From: Mycobacterium conspicuum
Lineage (GTDB): Bacteria > Actinomycetota > Actinomycetes > Mycobacteriales > Mycobacteriaceae
DNA: 64,000 nt
Assembly: GCF_010730195.1 (NCBI RefSeq)
Contig: NZ_AP022613.1
Location: 3,534,001-3,598,000 of the forward strand
Reading direction: 5' to 3'
Made by a program: the position numbers and the translations under genes. Shown piece by piece: positions 26,343 through 36,200 of this stretch (its first letter is position 1; each line of letters starts with the position of its first letter). The notes under the pieces were generated by a model. That model did not search any database, was not told the DNA's origin, and was given only the letters and a program-made list of their open reading frames with translations.

Positions 26343-26745
26343 TCTTATTCACCCACGGCGGAGTCAGCGTCCAGTTCGGTTTCACTTCCACCACTCCACT
26401 ACCCCCCGGGAGCGGATACATCGAGATAACCCCTTTCTGTCCCCCGTCAGGCACGTCTGGACGCCCTTCGTTGATATTGGCCACGATCCTCATCGTCACG
26501 CTCTCACCAGTATCCTCGCAATCGACAATCCCGAATGGACCCTCCGTGCAGTGCACGCGGTTGATGGGAACCTCGTAGACGAGGACTCCGCCCTCAATGC
26601 TTTTGAACCGGCTGTGCAAGATCAGGTCTTTGAACACATGGGGTTGATCGATTGGTGACTCCAGTAAGCCTTGTCCCAGCACGGAATCCAAAGCCAATCG
26701 CAGAAGCGCCTGCGAAGAGGTCGCCGCGCGTGGTTTTATTGCCAC
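26326..26745 (-). CDS. Hypothetical protein, 139 aa
   Basis: Family not recognised. From ATG 26745 the protein has a short helical N-terminus, then beta-rich segments (VLVYEVPINRVHCTEGPFGI and TMRIVANINEGRP) ending WTLTPPWVNKNVP. It is divergent from the giant HEPN-helicase gene, about 90 bp apart, and overlaps the next gene by 17 bp. It looks like a secreted-effector fragment or immunity-type fold, without proof. Confidence 0.6.
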   Translation of the reverse strand: MAIKPRAATSSQALLRLALDSVLGQGLLESPIDQPHVFKDLILHSRFKSIEGGVLVYEVPINRVHCTEGPFGIVDCEDTGESVTMRIVANINEGRPDVPDGGQKGVISMYPLPGGSGVVEVKPNWTLTPPWVNKNVPIN

Positions 26746-26834
26746 CGCGAACTATGTCAGTAGGGGGACATAGGCTGGCCGCGCGCCCGAGGCGGCGACA
26801 GCATTTTGCTGAGATAAAACGCGGGAGATCTGCA

Positions 26835-29800
26835 GTGATCAAGGACAACTACCACTCCGTCGTGGGTGAAGCACTGTCAATCCTGATCGACGGCCTCCGA
26901 CCGTTTGTCGAACGTGTGTTTGCGCAAGCGTTACCGCCCGGCGTTGCGTGGACGGAGGTGTTGCGTCGCAAAGACGCCGCCGCCGGCCGACAGATGAGCA
27001 GCTACAGGAGCAGCGACCTGTCGTTGATGCTGCGTGCGATGACCGAACGGCTCGGGGAATACGGATTCCCGTTCACTCGCCATCTGTCACGGGCTGGACA
27101 AACCTACGCCAGCGAGTTGCGCGACGTTCGCAACAGGTGGGCGCACACCGAGGCGTTTACTGAGCCGGAGGCCTACCGAGCGATCGACTCCGTGGAACTG
27201 CTCCTCAGGGCTATTGGCGCAGATGATTTCGCTGCGCAGGCCGCCGAGCTGAAATCGACGCTGAATCCTGTTCGGTCTGCCGCCGCGGCCACCGAGGATC
27301 AGCCCTCCTCGGTCGAGCGGGCGACGGTGATCCCATCGGAGCCCACTCAAGCGCCGAGCGCTTCTACCGTCCGATTCGCGCCGTCACCGGCCGCGACGGC
27401 TCTAACGGAGCCCGCCCCTACGGGCGGCCGAATCGAAATCCACGCCGTCTCCGACCTGAGCTACCCGATGGCGCATTGCCGCATACCGGTGGTCGACCAC
27501 ATCACCATTCACGGCGCCGCGGAGGAGCTGCGCGGAGCGGTCCTGCAAGTTAGCGTCGTCAGCGCCGGCGCCGCGCTCGGCGGTCCCTGCGAGCGGCACC
27601 TCGACGTCGCGGCAGCGAAGCCGACGACTCTGCGCGACATCAACCTGGCCTTGGACCCGGCGTCCATGCTCACGGTCGAAGACCAGCGGCCAGGCCACAT
27701 CGAGGCGGTACTCCGTGACGCCAGCGGAACGGTGGTGGCCGAGTCAGCCAAAGACGTCAACATCCTGGCCGCCAACCAATGGAAGGCCAAACCCCTGCAG
27801 CTGGCTATGGAATTGCTCGCCGCCCACGTGCAGCCCAACGCCGCGGCGATTACCGCGCTGATGCGCGAGGTTTCCGACCGCCTCGGCGCCGCGACCGGCC
27901 GCTCCGCGATCGACGGATACCAAACCGAGAACCCCGAGCGGGTGGACGCCATCGCACAGGCCGTCTACGACGCGATGCGCACGCGGGACATCCGTTACGC
28001 CGAACCCCCGGCAAGTTGGGGATTGGACGGCCAAAGAGTCCGCACCCCGGCAGAAGTCCTCGACGGCAGACTCGGAACCTGTCTCGACACCGCCGTCACC
28101 ATGGCCGCCGCACTCGAACAGACGGGGGTCAACACCACGCTCTGGGTGCTCGAAGGGCATGTGCTGCTGGGCTATTGGCGTATCGACTCATCGCTGGCGA
28201 CTGTCTGCACGACCGAGGTGATCGATGTCGTCAATCTGGTTGACCTCGGGCATCTGCGCCTCGTCGAGACTACGACGGTAACGGGCGGCGATCAGTCGGC
28301 TCCGTTTTCTGCGGCGGTCGACGCGCCGCGAACGTCGCATCTCAGTGGCGACTTGTCGAAGATCCTCGGCGTCACCGATATCCGCCAGGCCCGCCGGTCT
28401 CACATTTTTCCGTTACCCAGCCGGGTGGTCGACCCCGACGGCAATGTCGTCGTCACCGAATACACCCCCGCCGCGGATCCGGTCATCGCCCCCTACCAGC
28501 CCGCCGGATCGGACGCGGCCACGCACAGCTCGCGGGAAGCGGTCCCGCCCCGGGTCGCCAAGTGGAAGAACGCGCTGCTGGACTTGAGCCTTCGCAACAG
28601 GCTGATCAACTACACCGAACGCGCGGGATTCCGCCTTGAGGTACCCGGACCGGCGATCGGCCAATTCGAAGACGCGGTGAACGATGGCACCCGGATCGTC
28701 TTGCAACCTTCCGACGCTGTCAAGGAAATCGACATTGCACGCGGAATCCGTTACGGCCGTGACCTTCCCGAGCGCGACCGCCAACTTCTGTTTGCCGATA
28801 AGCGCAGCGCCTATATCGACATCACCACCGCCGCGTACAAAACGAAGTTGCGGTCGTTGGCCAATAAGGCCAAGACGATCCTCGAAGAGACCGGTGCCAA
28901 CAATCTCTACCTGACGTTCGGGATGCTGAATTGGCGACTCGACGACCGCGAATTGCGATCGCCGCTGGTGCTGGTGCCGGTGACGCTGAGCACGACCAAT
29001 CGCGGTGAGCGGTACAACCTAGTGCTCGACGAAGCGGGTGCGTCGACGCCGAACTACTGCCTGGTCGAAAAGTTGCGGGTGACTTTCGGATTGGAAGTGC
29101 CCGAGCTGCTCGACCCTACGCAGGACGCATCAGGCATCGACCTGGGCGCCACCTTTGACGCGGTTCGTCGTGCCGTTGCACGGAGGGGATTGCATTTCCG
29201 GGTGGAAGAGACGGTCCACCTGGCCATTCTGCAATTCGCAAAATTCCCCCTGTGGAAGGACCTCGACGACTCGTGGAAAGTGTTGTCCGCCAACAGTTTG
29301 GTGAATCACCTGATCAATTCGCCCGATAAGCCGTATATCGATCCGGTCACCGGCAGCGCCGACGTGGACCTCGACCAACTCGGCGACGAGGTGCCCGTGC
29401 CCGCAGACTCGTCGCAGCTGCACGCCATCGCCGAAGCCGCAGCCGGACGTACTTTCGTGCTGGAAGGACCGCCCGGCACCGGCAAGTCCCAAACGATCAC
29501 CAACCTGCTCGCGCACGCGATGGCCGCCGGTCGCCGGGTGCTGTTCGTGGCCGAGAAGCGTGCCGCCCTTGACGTGGTCAAGAAACGGTTGGAAGCGGTC
29601 GGGTTGGGTGACATCTCACTGGATCTGCACGATAAGTCGTCGCGTCCCGCCGCGGTCCGCGAGCAGATCCGCGCCGCCCTGGACCTGCGGGTCAACGCCG
29701 ACACCGAGTCGCTGCGTGCCCACACCGAGGCCGCCGAGTCCAGCCGAAATGCGCTCTCACGGTATGCGCGTCGTTTGCACGAAGAGAACGCCGCCGGCAT

Positions 29801-32800
29801 GTCGTTGTATACCGCGCACACGGCCGAACTGGCCGCCGATCAAACCGTCGTCCCGATCGAAGTACCACCCGAGTTGGTTGCGCACGGCGCACCGGAATCC
29901 TTCGCCACCGTCCAAGGCATCCTGCGCAAGCTGCCCGAAATCACCGACCTCGCGCAGCCACGCGCTGACCATCCCTGGGGCTTCATCGATTCACTGCCAG
30001 CCGCCGGACTCGACATCGACGAAATCCGCCGCTGTGCAGTCGAATTCGACTCGGCGCTCGCCGACGCCGTGGACAACGGCCTGACGATCGACAGTCTCGC
30101 CCGCTGCGATACCGCCGCGAACTTCGAACGATGGGCGCAGCTGGCGGCGGCCCCACGCTACCCACTTGCTGCGCTCGATGCGCTGCATGAAGGACCGTGG
30201 ACGGCGGAGCTGCGTACCTTGAAGGCCGAGCTGCTTACCCTCATCGAGCACCCGCCCGCGTGGCGTGCCGTGGTTTCCCTCGACGCAGTCGACCTGGACA
30301 TACCGGCGATCCACCAGGCCGCCGTGGCAGCAGATCAGTCCGGGTTCTTTGGTCGCAAGAAGCGCCGCCGCGCTGTGCTGCAGCAGCTTTCCGACGTGCT
30401 CGTCGTCGATCCGGGCTCCGTTGAGCTGAAGTCACTGACGTCGACGATCGCCGACGTCATGAACTCCTATGCGGCGGTGAAGGATCTCCGTGAGCGAGTG
30501 GCACGGCTGCCGGCGACCATCATTGATGGCCCTTGGAATCCACTCAACCCCGAGCACACGGCCGCCGTCAGACGGCAGCTGGACTGGCTGCTGTGGACGA
30601 GTGCCGCATTATGTGGTCAGCCCGCCGACCCGCACACGCAGGATCTACGGGATTACTACTCGTCGCGGCCCTGCGGCGCCTGCGCTGATCAGCTCGCCCG
30701 AATCGCTCCGGCATGGACCACACTGACAACAGCCACCGGCACGAACGCCGAGCAGCAGAAGCAGTGGTCAGCACCGGAACACTTCCTCGTTCGATGGTGG
30801 GAAACGCGCGCAGCCCGACACCTCAGCGATACGGCGTCGATCCAGCACTGGGCGGACCTTCTCCGCCTGGTCGAACCCCTGATCGCCGTCGGAATGAGCG
30901 ATACCCGGGCGGCGATCCTCAAGGACCACATCGACGCCGACGATGCCAGTCTGGCGCTTCAACGCGGGATGGCCATCGCATCCGTCGCCGAACGCCGCGA
31001 CGCGACGGCGCTTGGCAGCTTCAACGCCGAGGCCCACGACAAGATGATCGCCCGGTACACCACGAGTCTGCGCGCCATCCGCGACGAGCTGCCCAGGGCT
31101 ATCCCGGCAAAACTCGTGCAGAAGAGGCGATTTGATGCTAACGCCGCCAGCGGACAGGTCGGCGGGCTGCGTAGGCAACTCGAGCGGCGGCGCGGCGGCA
31201 TGAGCGTGCGCGGTCTGATCGAGAACTTCGGCGACCTGATCACTCAGATCATGCCGTGCACCCTGATGAGCCCCGAGTCGGTCGCGCGATTTTTCCCCGC
31301 ACGGTCGGATCTCTTCGACATCGTGGTTTTCGACGAGGCCTCCCAGATTAGGGTTGCCGACGCCATCGGCGCGATGGGTCGCAGCCGCTCAGTGGTCGTC
31401 GTGGGCGACAGCAAACAGATGCCACCGTCGAGTTTCGCCGAGGTGAACGCCAACGTCGACGAGGAAGACGACTCCGATCAGGAGTTCTTCCTCGACCAGG
31501 AATCGATCCTCACCGAATGCGTGGGCGCGCAAGTGCCGCAGCAGTGGCTGTCCTGGCACTACCGCAGCCAGGACGAGTCGCTGATCGCGTTCAGTAACCA
31601 TAACTACTACAACCGCCGCCTGGCGTCGTTTCCCGCGCCGCGGAAGGGCGATGATTTAGCTGGCGCACAGGCGATCTCGTTGATACGCGTCGACGGAAAG
31701 TTCGAGCGCGCCGGAAGGGGCAAGACACTGCGGACCAACCGTGTCGAGGCTGACGCGATTGTCGATGATGTGGTGAAGCGCTTCAAGGAGTCGCCGGACG
31801 TCGTGCCGTCGCTGGGGGTAATCACCTTCAACGCACAGCAACGCGACCTGATCGAGAACCTGTTGCGCGACAGCGACGACGAGCGCATCGCGCGAGCTCT
31901 CGACGAACCGGACGGTCTTTTCGTCAAAAACCTGGAAAACGTTCAGGGTGACGAGCGAGACGTCATCCTGTTCTCAGTCGCGTTCAGCGCAAACGACAAA
32001 GGCGTGGTGCCGCTGAACTTCGGTCCGCTGTCGAGGCCCGGCGGCGAACGTCGCCTGAATGTCGCAATCACCCGCGCTCGCCGCGAGGTGGTGCTGTATG
32101 CAAGTTTCGATCCTGAGGATCTGCGGGCCGAGGAGACCAGCCAGACCGGCACCAAACATCTCAAGGCCTACTTGGAGATGGCGGCGCGCGGTGTTGATGG
32201 GGCGGCCGACACGGCCGGGCGCAGGCCCGTCTTTGACCGGCATCGCGACGACATCGCGGGTGCCCTGACGGCCGACGGACTCGTGGTGACGACCGACGTC
32301 GGGCTCTCAGACTTTCGCGTTGACCTCGCCCTCGCCGACCCATCCGAGCCCGGCCGGCAGCTGGTTGCCGTGCTGCTCGACGGCCCGGAATGGTATGCGC
32401 GACGCACCGTGGCCGACCGCGACGCCGTTCCGGTGGAGGTGCTGCGCGACATGATGCACTGGCCTGCCGTCGAACGCGCGTGGTTGCCCGATTGGCTGAA
32501 GCGGCGCGACGTCGTCGTCGGGCAACTCAAGACTGCGGTCGAGGAGGCCCGGCAGCGATCGTTGTCCGGGGACAACGTGGCGGTTGCTGCGCCGGTGCGG
32601 CGGCCGGCCCTATCAGCCGCTCACCTGCGTCAGGCGTCGCCTCCGACGACACCGGCCCCGAAAGCACATGCGCCGCAGACTCATCCGATGATACAGACCT
32701 ATCGGGAGTGGAAGCCGCGACGTCTCGGGGACATCAGCGTGCTCGACGAGCTCCATTACCCGCAAATGAAAGCGCGCGTGTTTGACGCCATCATCAGCGT

Positions 32801-33248
32801 GATCGCTGCGGAGGCTCCCATCCACCCGCATCGGCTGGTCAAACTCGTCGCGGCCGCCTTCGGCCTCACCCGGGTCAATGAGAACCGCAGCCACTCGATT
32901 CAGCGCCTCGTCCCCGCCGACTACCGGCGCAAAGACGGCGAGGGATTCTATTGGCCGATCGGCGTCGAGCCGGAACAGTGGCGCATTGTGCGGCGACCGC
33001 CGGACGGTGTCACTCGGCAGCTGGAATACGTCAGCCTGATCGAGATCGGTAACGCGATGATTGTGGTGGCCGAGCAGACGGGCGGGATCGCGGCGGACGA
33101 TCTGAAACGCGAGGCACTCAACCTCCTGGGAAGTCGCCGGGTCACCCAGGCGGTGGGTGCGCGGCTCGGGGACGCACTAAACGCCGCGCTTAAGCGAGGA
33201 GTCCTGCGGCGGAACGGTTCTGGGTGGATAGTGAGCGAATCGGATTAG
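26835..33248 (+). CDS. HEPN / transglutaminase-like / SF1 helicase / DUF3320 protein, 2137 aa
   Basis: GTG 26835 follows GGGAG by seven bases; the frame is open 61 codons upstream but without homology. Domains in order: a Swt1-type HEPN domain (about 1-130) with the RNase motif R99-N-R-W-A-H104; a beta-rich DUF4011-type region; a transglutaminase/cysteine-protease-like segment with C416 (GTCLDTAV) and H442 (EGHVLLGYW); an SF1 (Upf1-like) helicase with Walker A GPPGTGKS (K884), D1500-EAS and the late motif NVAITRARR (about 1740); a restriction-endonuclease-like domain (about 1780-1900) resembling MTES_1575/Vsr types but with LLDG where related proteins have ECDG; and a C-terminal DUF3320 (about 1990-2130). 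It probably acts on foreign nucleic acid, with the HEPN domain as RNase effector. It is followed at 51 bp by the next giant gene. Confidence 0.85.
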   Translation: MIKDNYHSVVGEALSILIDGLRPFVERVFAQALPPGVAWTEVLRRKDAAAGRQMSSYRSSDLSLMLRAMTERLGEYGFPFTRHLSRAGQTYASELRDVRNRWAHTEAFTEPEAYRAIDSVELLLRAIGADDFAAQAAELKSTLNPVRSAAAATEDQPSSVERATVIPSEPTQAPSASTVRFAPSPAATALTEPAPTGGRIEIHAVSDLSYPMAHCRIPVVDHITIHGAAEELRGAVLQVSVVSAGAALGGPCERHLDVAAAKPTTLRDINLALDPASMLTVEDQRPGHIEAVLRDASGTVVAESAKDVNILAANQWKAKPLQLAMELLAAHVQPNAAAITALMREVSDRLGAATGRSAIDGYQTENPERVDAIAQAVYDAMRTRDIRYAEPPASWGLDGQRVRTPAEVLDGRLGTCLDTAVTMAAALEQTGVNTTLWVLEGHVLLGYWRIDSSLATVCTTEVIDVVNLVDLGHLRLVETTTVTGGDQSAPFSAAVDAPRTSHLSGDLSKILGVTDIRQARRSHIFPLPSRVVDPDGNVVVTEYTPAADPVIAPYQPAGSDAATHSSREAVPPRVAKWKNALLDLSLRNRLINYTERAGFRLEVPGPAIGQFEDAVNDGTRIVLQPSDAVKEIDIARGIRYGRDLPERDRQLLFADKRSAYIDITTAAYKTKLRSLANKAKTILEETGANNLYLTFGMLNWRLDDRELRSPLVLVPVTLSTTNRGERYNLVLDEAGASTPNYCLVEKLRVTFGLEVPELLDPTQDASGIDLGATFDAVRRAVARRGLHFRVEETVHLAILQFAKFPLWKDLDDSWKVLSANSLVNHLINSPDKPYIDPVTGSADVDLDQLGDEVPVPADSSQLHAIAEAAAGRTFVLEGPPGTGKSQTITNLLAHAMAAGRRVLFVAEKRAALDVVKKRLEAVGLGDISLDLHDKSSRPAAVREQIRAALDLRVNADTESLRAHTEAAESSRNALSRYARRLHEENAAGMSLYTAHTAELAADQTVVPIEVPPELVAHGAPESFATVQGILRKLPEITDLAQPRADHPWGFIDSLPAAGLDIDEIRRCAVEFDSALADAVDNGLTIDSLARCDTAANFERWAQLAAAPRYPLAALDALHEGPWTAELRTLKAELLTLIEHPPAWRAVVSLDAVDLDIPAIHQAAVAADQSGFFGRKKRRRAVLQQLSDVLVVDPGSVELKSLTSTIADVMNSYAAVKDLRERVARLPATIIDGPWNPLNPEHTAAVRRQLDWLLWTSAALCGQPADPHTQDLRDYYSSRPCGACADQLARIAPAWTTLTTATGTNAEQQKQWSAPEHFLVRWWETRAARHLSDTASIQHWADLLRLVEPLIAVGMSDTRAAILKDHIDADDASLALQRGMAIASVAERRDATALGSFNAEAHDKMIARYTTSLRAIRDELPRAIPAKLVQKRRFDANAASGQVGGLRRQLERRRGGMSVRGLIENFGDLITQIMPCTLMSPESVARFFPARSDLFDIVVFDEASQIRVADAIGAMGRSRSVVVVGDSKQMPPSSFAEVNANVDEEDDSDQEFFLDQESILTECVGAQVPQQWLSWHYRSQDESLIAFSNHNYYNRRLASFPAPRKGDDLAGAQAISLIRVDGKFERAGRGKTLRTNRVEADAIVDDVVKRFKESPDVVPSLGVITFNAQQRDLIENLLRDSDDERIARALDEPDGLFVKNLENVQGDERDVILFSVAFSANDKGVVPLNFGPLSRPGGERRLNVAITRARREVVLYASFDPEDLRAEETSQTGTKHLKAYLEMAARGVDGAADTAGRRPVFDRHRDDIAGALTADGLVVTTDVGLSDFRVDLALADPSEPGRQLVAVLLDGPEWYARRTVADRDAVPVEVLRDMMHWPAVERAWLPDWLKRRDVVVGQLKTAVEEARQRSLSGDNVAVAAPVRRPALSAAHLRQASPPTTPAPKAHAPQTHPMIQTYREWKPRRLGDISVLDELHYPQMKARVFDAIISVIAAEAPIHPHRLVKLVAAAFGLTRVNENRSHSIQRLVPADYRRKDGEGFYWPIGVEPEQWRIVRRPPDGVTRQLEYVSLIEIGNAMIVVAEQTGGIAADDLKREALNLLGSRRVTQAVGARLGDALNAALKRGVLRRNGSGWIVSESD

Positions 33249-33299
33249 CGGAGACGCATATGCCGACTACAGAAAATCATTAGCAGCGAAGGCTTGCCA

Positions 33300-36200
33300 A
33301 TGACCGCACCCGAATCTCCGTTCTTCGAGATCCCCCGCGCCGAATGGATCGCAGCCAACCGATCGGCATTCGCGGTGTGGGACGCCCATCCGGTGAATCC
33401 AGGACACGCGCTGGTTGTTGCACGACGGCAAATCAGCGATTGGTGGGAAGCGACGCCGGGCGAGCGTGCGGACATCTTCGAGCTTGTCGACAGCGTACGG
33501 GCAAAGATCAACGAGCTGCACAGCCCCGATGGCTTCAACGTCGGATTCAACGCCGGTCACGCCGCCGGCCAGACTGTCGACCACCTGCACGTGCACGTCA
33601 TCCCCCGATATTTGGGTGATGTCGCGGATCCGCGCGGCGGGATAAGAGGGGTGATTCCGGCAAGGGGAAACTACTTGGCCGGCAACGTCTCCCATCCCAC
33701 GTCGAACCGCTCACAGCCCTCAGAGCACGACCTCGAAGTAACAACGCCGGTACTCATCGATGGTCAAGTGCGTCTGCTTCTGCCCGAACTCGTACGCCAT
33801 CTCCGCCATGTCAACTTCGACCGCATCGATATCGTCGTGAGTTTCATCAAGATGTCGGGCCTGACTCTTCTCATCGGACCGCTCGAAGACGCACTCGAGC
33901 GAGGCGCGCGGGTACGCATCTTGACCACCGACTACCTCGGCCTCACGGAGCCGGCCGCCCTCGCGCGTCTGCATGACCTCATGGATGACGATCCCGATGC
34001 GATCAGCGTCCGCGTGTTTCGCGACAAGCAGGTCAGCTTTCACCCGAAGGCGTACCTGTTCTACTCCGCTGCGGAAGCCGCGGAGGCGGCGTTCGTCGGT
34101 AGCAGCAACCTCAGCGGATCCGGGCTCGACGGCGGGATCGAATGGAACCTCATGGTGGGTACCATCGACGAATTGAAACAACGGTTCACGGTGTTGTGGA
34201 CCGATCACCGCAGCGCTCCCCTGACTGACGAGCTGATCTCGTCCTACACGCCTGCCCCAACTTGGGTCCCCGACGCTGTGGAAGCCGCTGATCGGCCCAT
34301 GCAGCCCGCGACGCCGCGTCCCATCCAAGAAGAAGCGCTGCACGCGTTGGCGCAAACCCGTGCCGATGGGTTCGGCGCCGGAATGGTGACGATGGCAACG
34401 GGTTTGGGGAAAACGTGGCTGGCTGCATTCGATGCCGCACAGGCACGGGCCGGCCGTGTGCTGTTCGTCGCCCATCGCGAGGAGATCCTCAAGCAAAGTC
34501 GCGACGTCTTCCGACAAGTCAACCCGGAAGCCATGATGGGACTGTACTTCGGCGGAGAGAAGCAGCCCGATGCCGACTTCGTCTTTGCGACGGTGCAGAC
34601 ACTTTCCGGTAGCTTGGACCGATTCCCGCCAGATGCCTTCGATTACGTCGTCGTGGACGAGTTTCACCACGCCGCGGCGGCAAGCTACCGCAAGGTGCTC
34701 GATCATTTCACGCCACGGTTCTTGCTTGGGCTGACGGCGACGCCCGAGCGCCTCGACGGCGCCGACCTGCTGTCGCTGTGCGCAGACAACGTGGTCTTCG
34801 AATGTGACCTTGTCGAGGGCATCCGCCGTGACGAGTTGGTTCCGTTTCACTACTGGGGTGTGCCGGATCCGGTTGATTTCGAACCGATCCCGTGGCGCAA
34901 CGGCAGATTCGACCCCGCAGCGCTCGAGCGAGCGATCGAGACGCAGGACCGGGCCCAGTCAGCGTTCGAGGAGTGGCAATCGCATCGCGGAAGCCGGACC
35001 TTGGCGTTTTGCGCCTCAAAGCACCATGCCGACTTCATGACCGACTTCTTCGTTCAGCGAGGCGTGCGATGCGCGTCCGTGCACAGCGGCCCGTCCAGCG
35101 CGCCGCGGCACCAATCCATCGGCGAGCTGCGCAGCGGCGCCCTCGAAGTGATCTTCACCGTCGACATCTTCAACGAGGGCCTCGACGTTCCCGACATCGA
35201 TACCGTCCTCATGCTCCGCCCTACCGAGTCGCCCGTCATCTTCTTGCAGCAGCTGGGCCGAGGACTTCGCATCCAGGAGGGCAAGGAAGCGCTGGCCGTT
35301 ATCGACTTCATCGGCAACCACCGCTCTTTCCTGCTCAAACCGCGCACGCTGCTCAGCCTCGGCCGACGCGAAGCGCCGAGCACACTGCAGGTGCTTGCGG
35401 CGTTGGAAAGCAAAGACTTTGGCTTGCCGGCAGGGTGTTCGGTCGACTACGACCTCACAGTCGTCGAGATGCTCAAGACGCTCTCGCGGACCAGTGCACG
35501 CGACGCGATCGAGGAATACTGCCGCTCGTACATGGAAGACGAAGGCCTTCGGCCGACGGCGGCGCAAACGTTTCGAGCCGGCTTCGATCCCGCGGTCGTC
35601 ACGGCACACTACGGCGGCTGGTTTCAGTTCTTACGTTCCATCGACCTGCTTGGCGAAGGCGAGGCGGCGCTGGTCGATGCCCACGGCGATACGCTTCGTG
35701 CGATACAAACGGAAAGCATCACCAAGAGCTACAAGCTCATCGCCATCCGGGCATTGCTGCACGAAGGCGCGCTGCGCACAGGCGACGACATTGCCACCAA
35801 CGCCGACGTATCGCGTCGACTGCTCTTGGCCGACCCGCGCCTCGCCCGTGACGTGCCGCTCAAGGAATTCCCGGACCTCGCCGCGGCTCCGAGCGAGAAG
35901 TGGGCTCACTATTGGCTGAAGTGGCCGATCGCGCACCTCACCGGTACGGGCCCCGACGGAGCGCGCGCCCCAAAGCTTTTCCGACTCGACGGCGACCGCA
36001 TCATGCCGACGTTCGACGTCGGCGACGAGCTGGGCGAGGTCTTCGATGCGCTGGCCGCCGAGCTCATCGAGTATCGCCTCGCCAATTACGTGCTCAACAA
36101 GGAGAAGTCGACGACTCGGTCGTGGACATGCCGGCTCGCGTACGCCGATGGGCATCCGATCATCCGGCTGGATCGGCGCCAATCCGCCGACCTGCCGACC

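Noticed and set aside
26835..33248. Mokosh or a single-gene SF1 helicase-Vsr system
   Set aside because: HEPN and DUF3320 domains are present, the nuclease site is degenerate, and the PLD domain is on a different helicase of the SF2 type.
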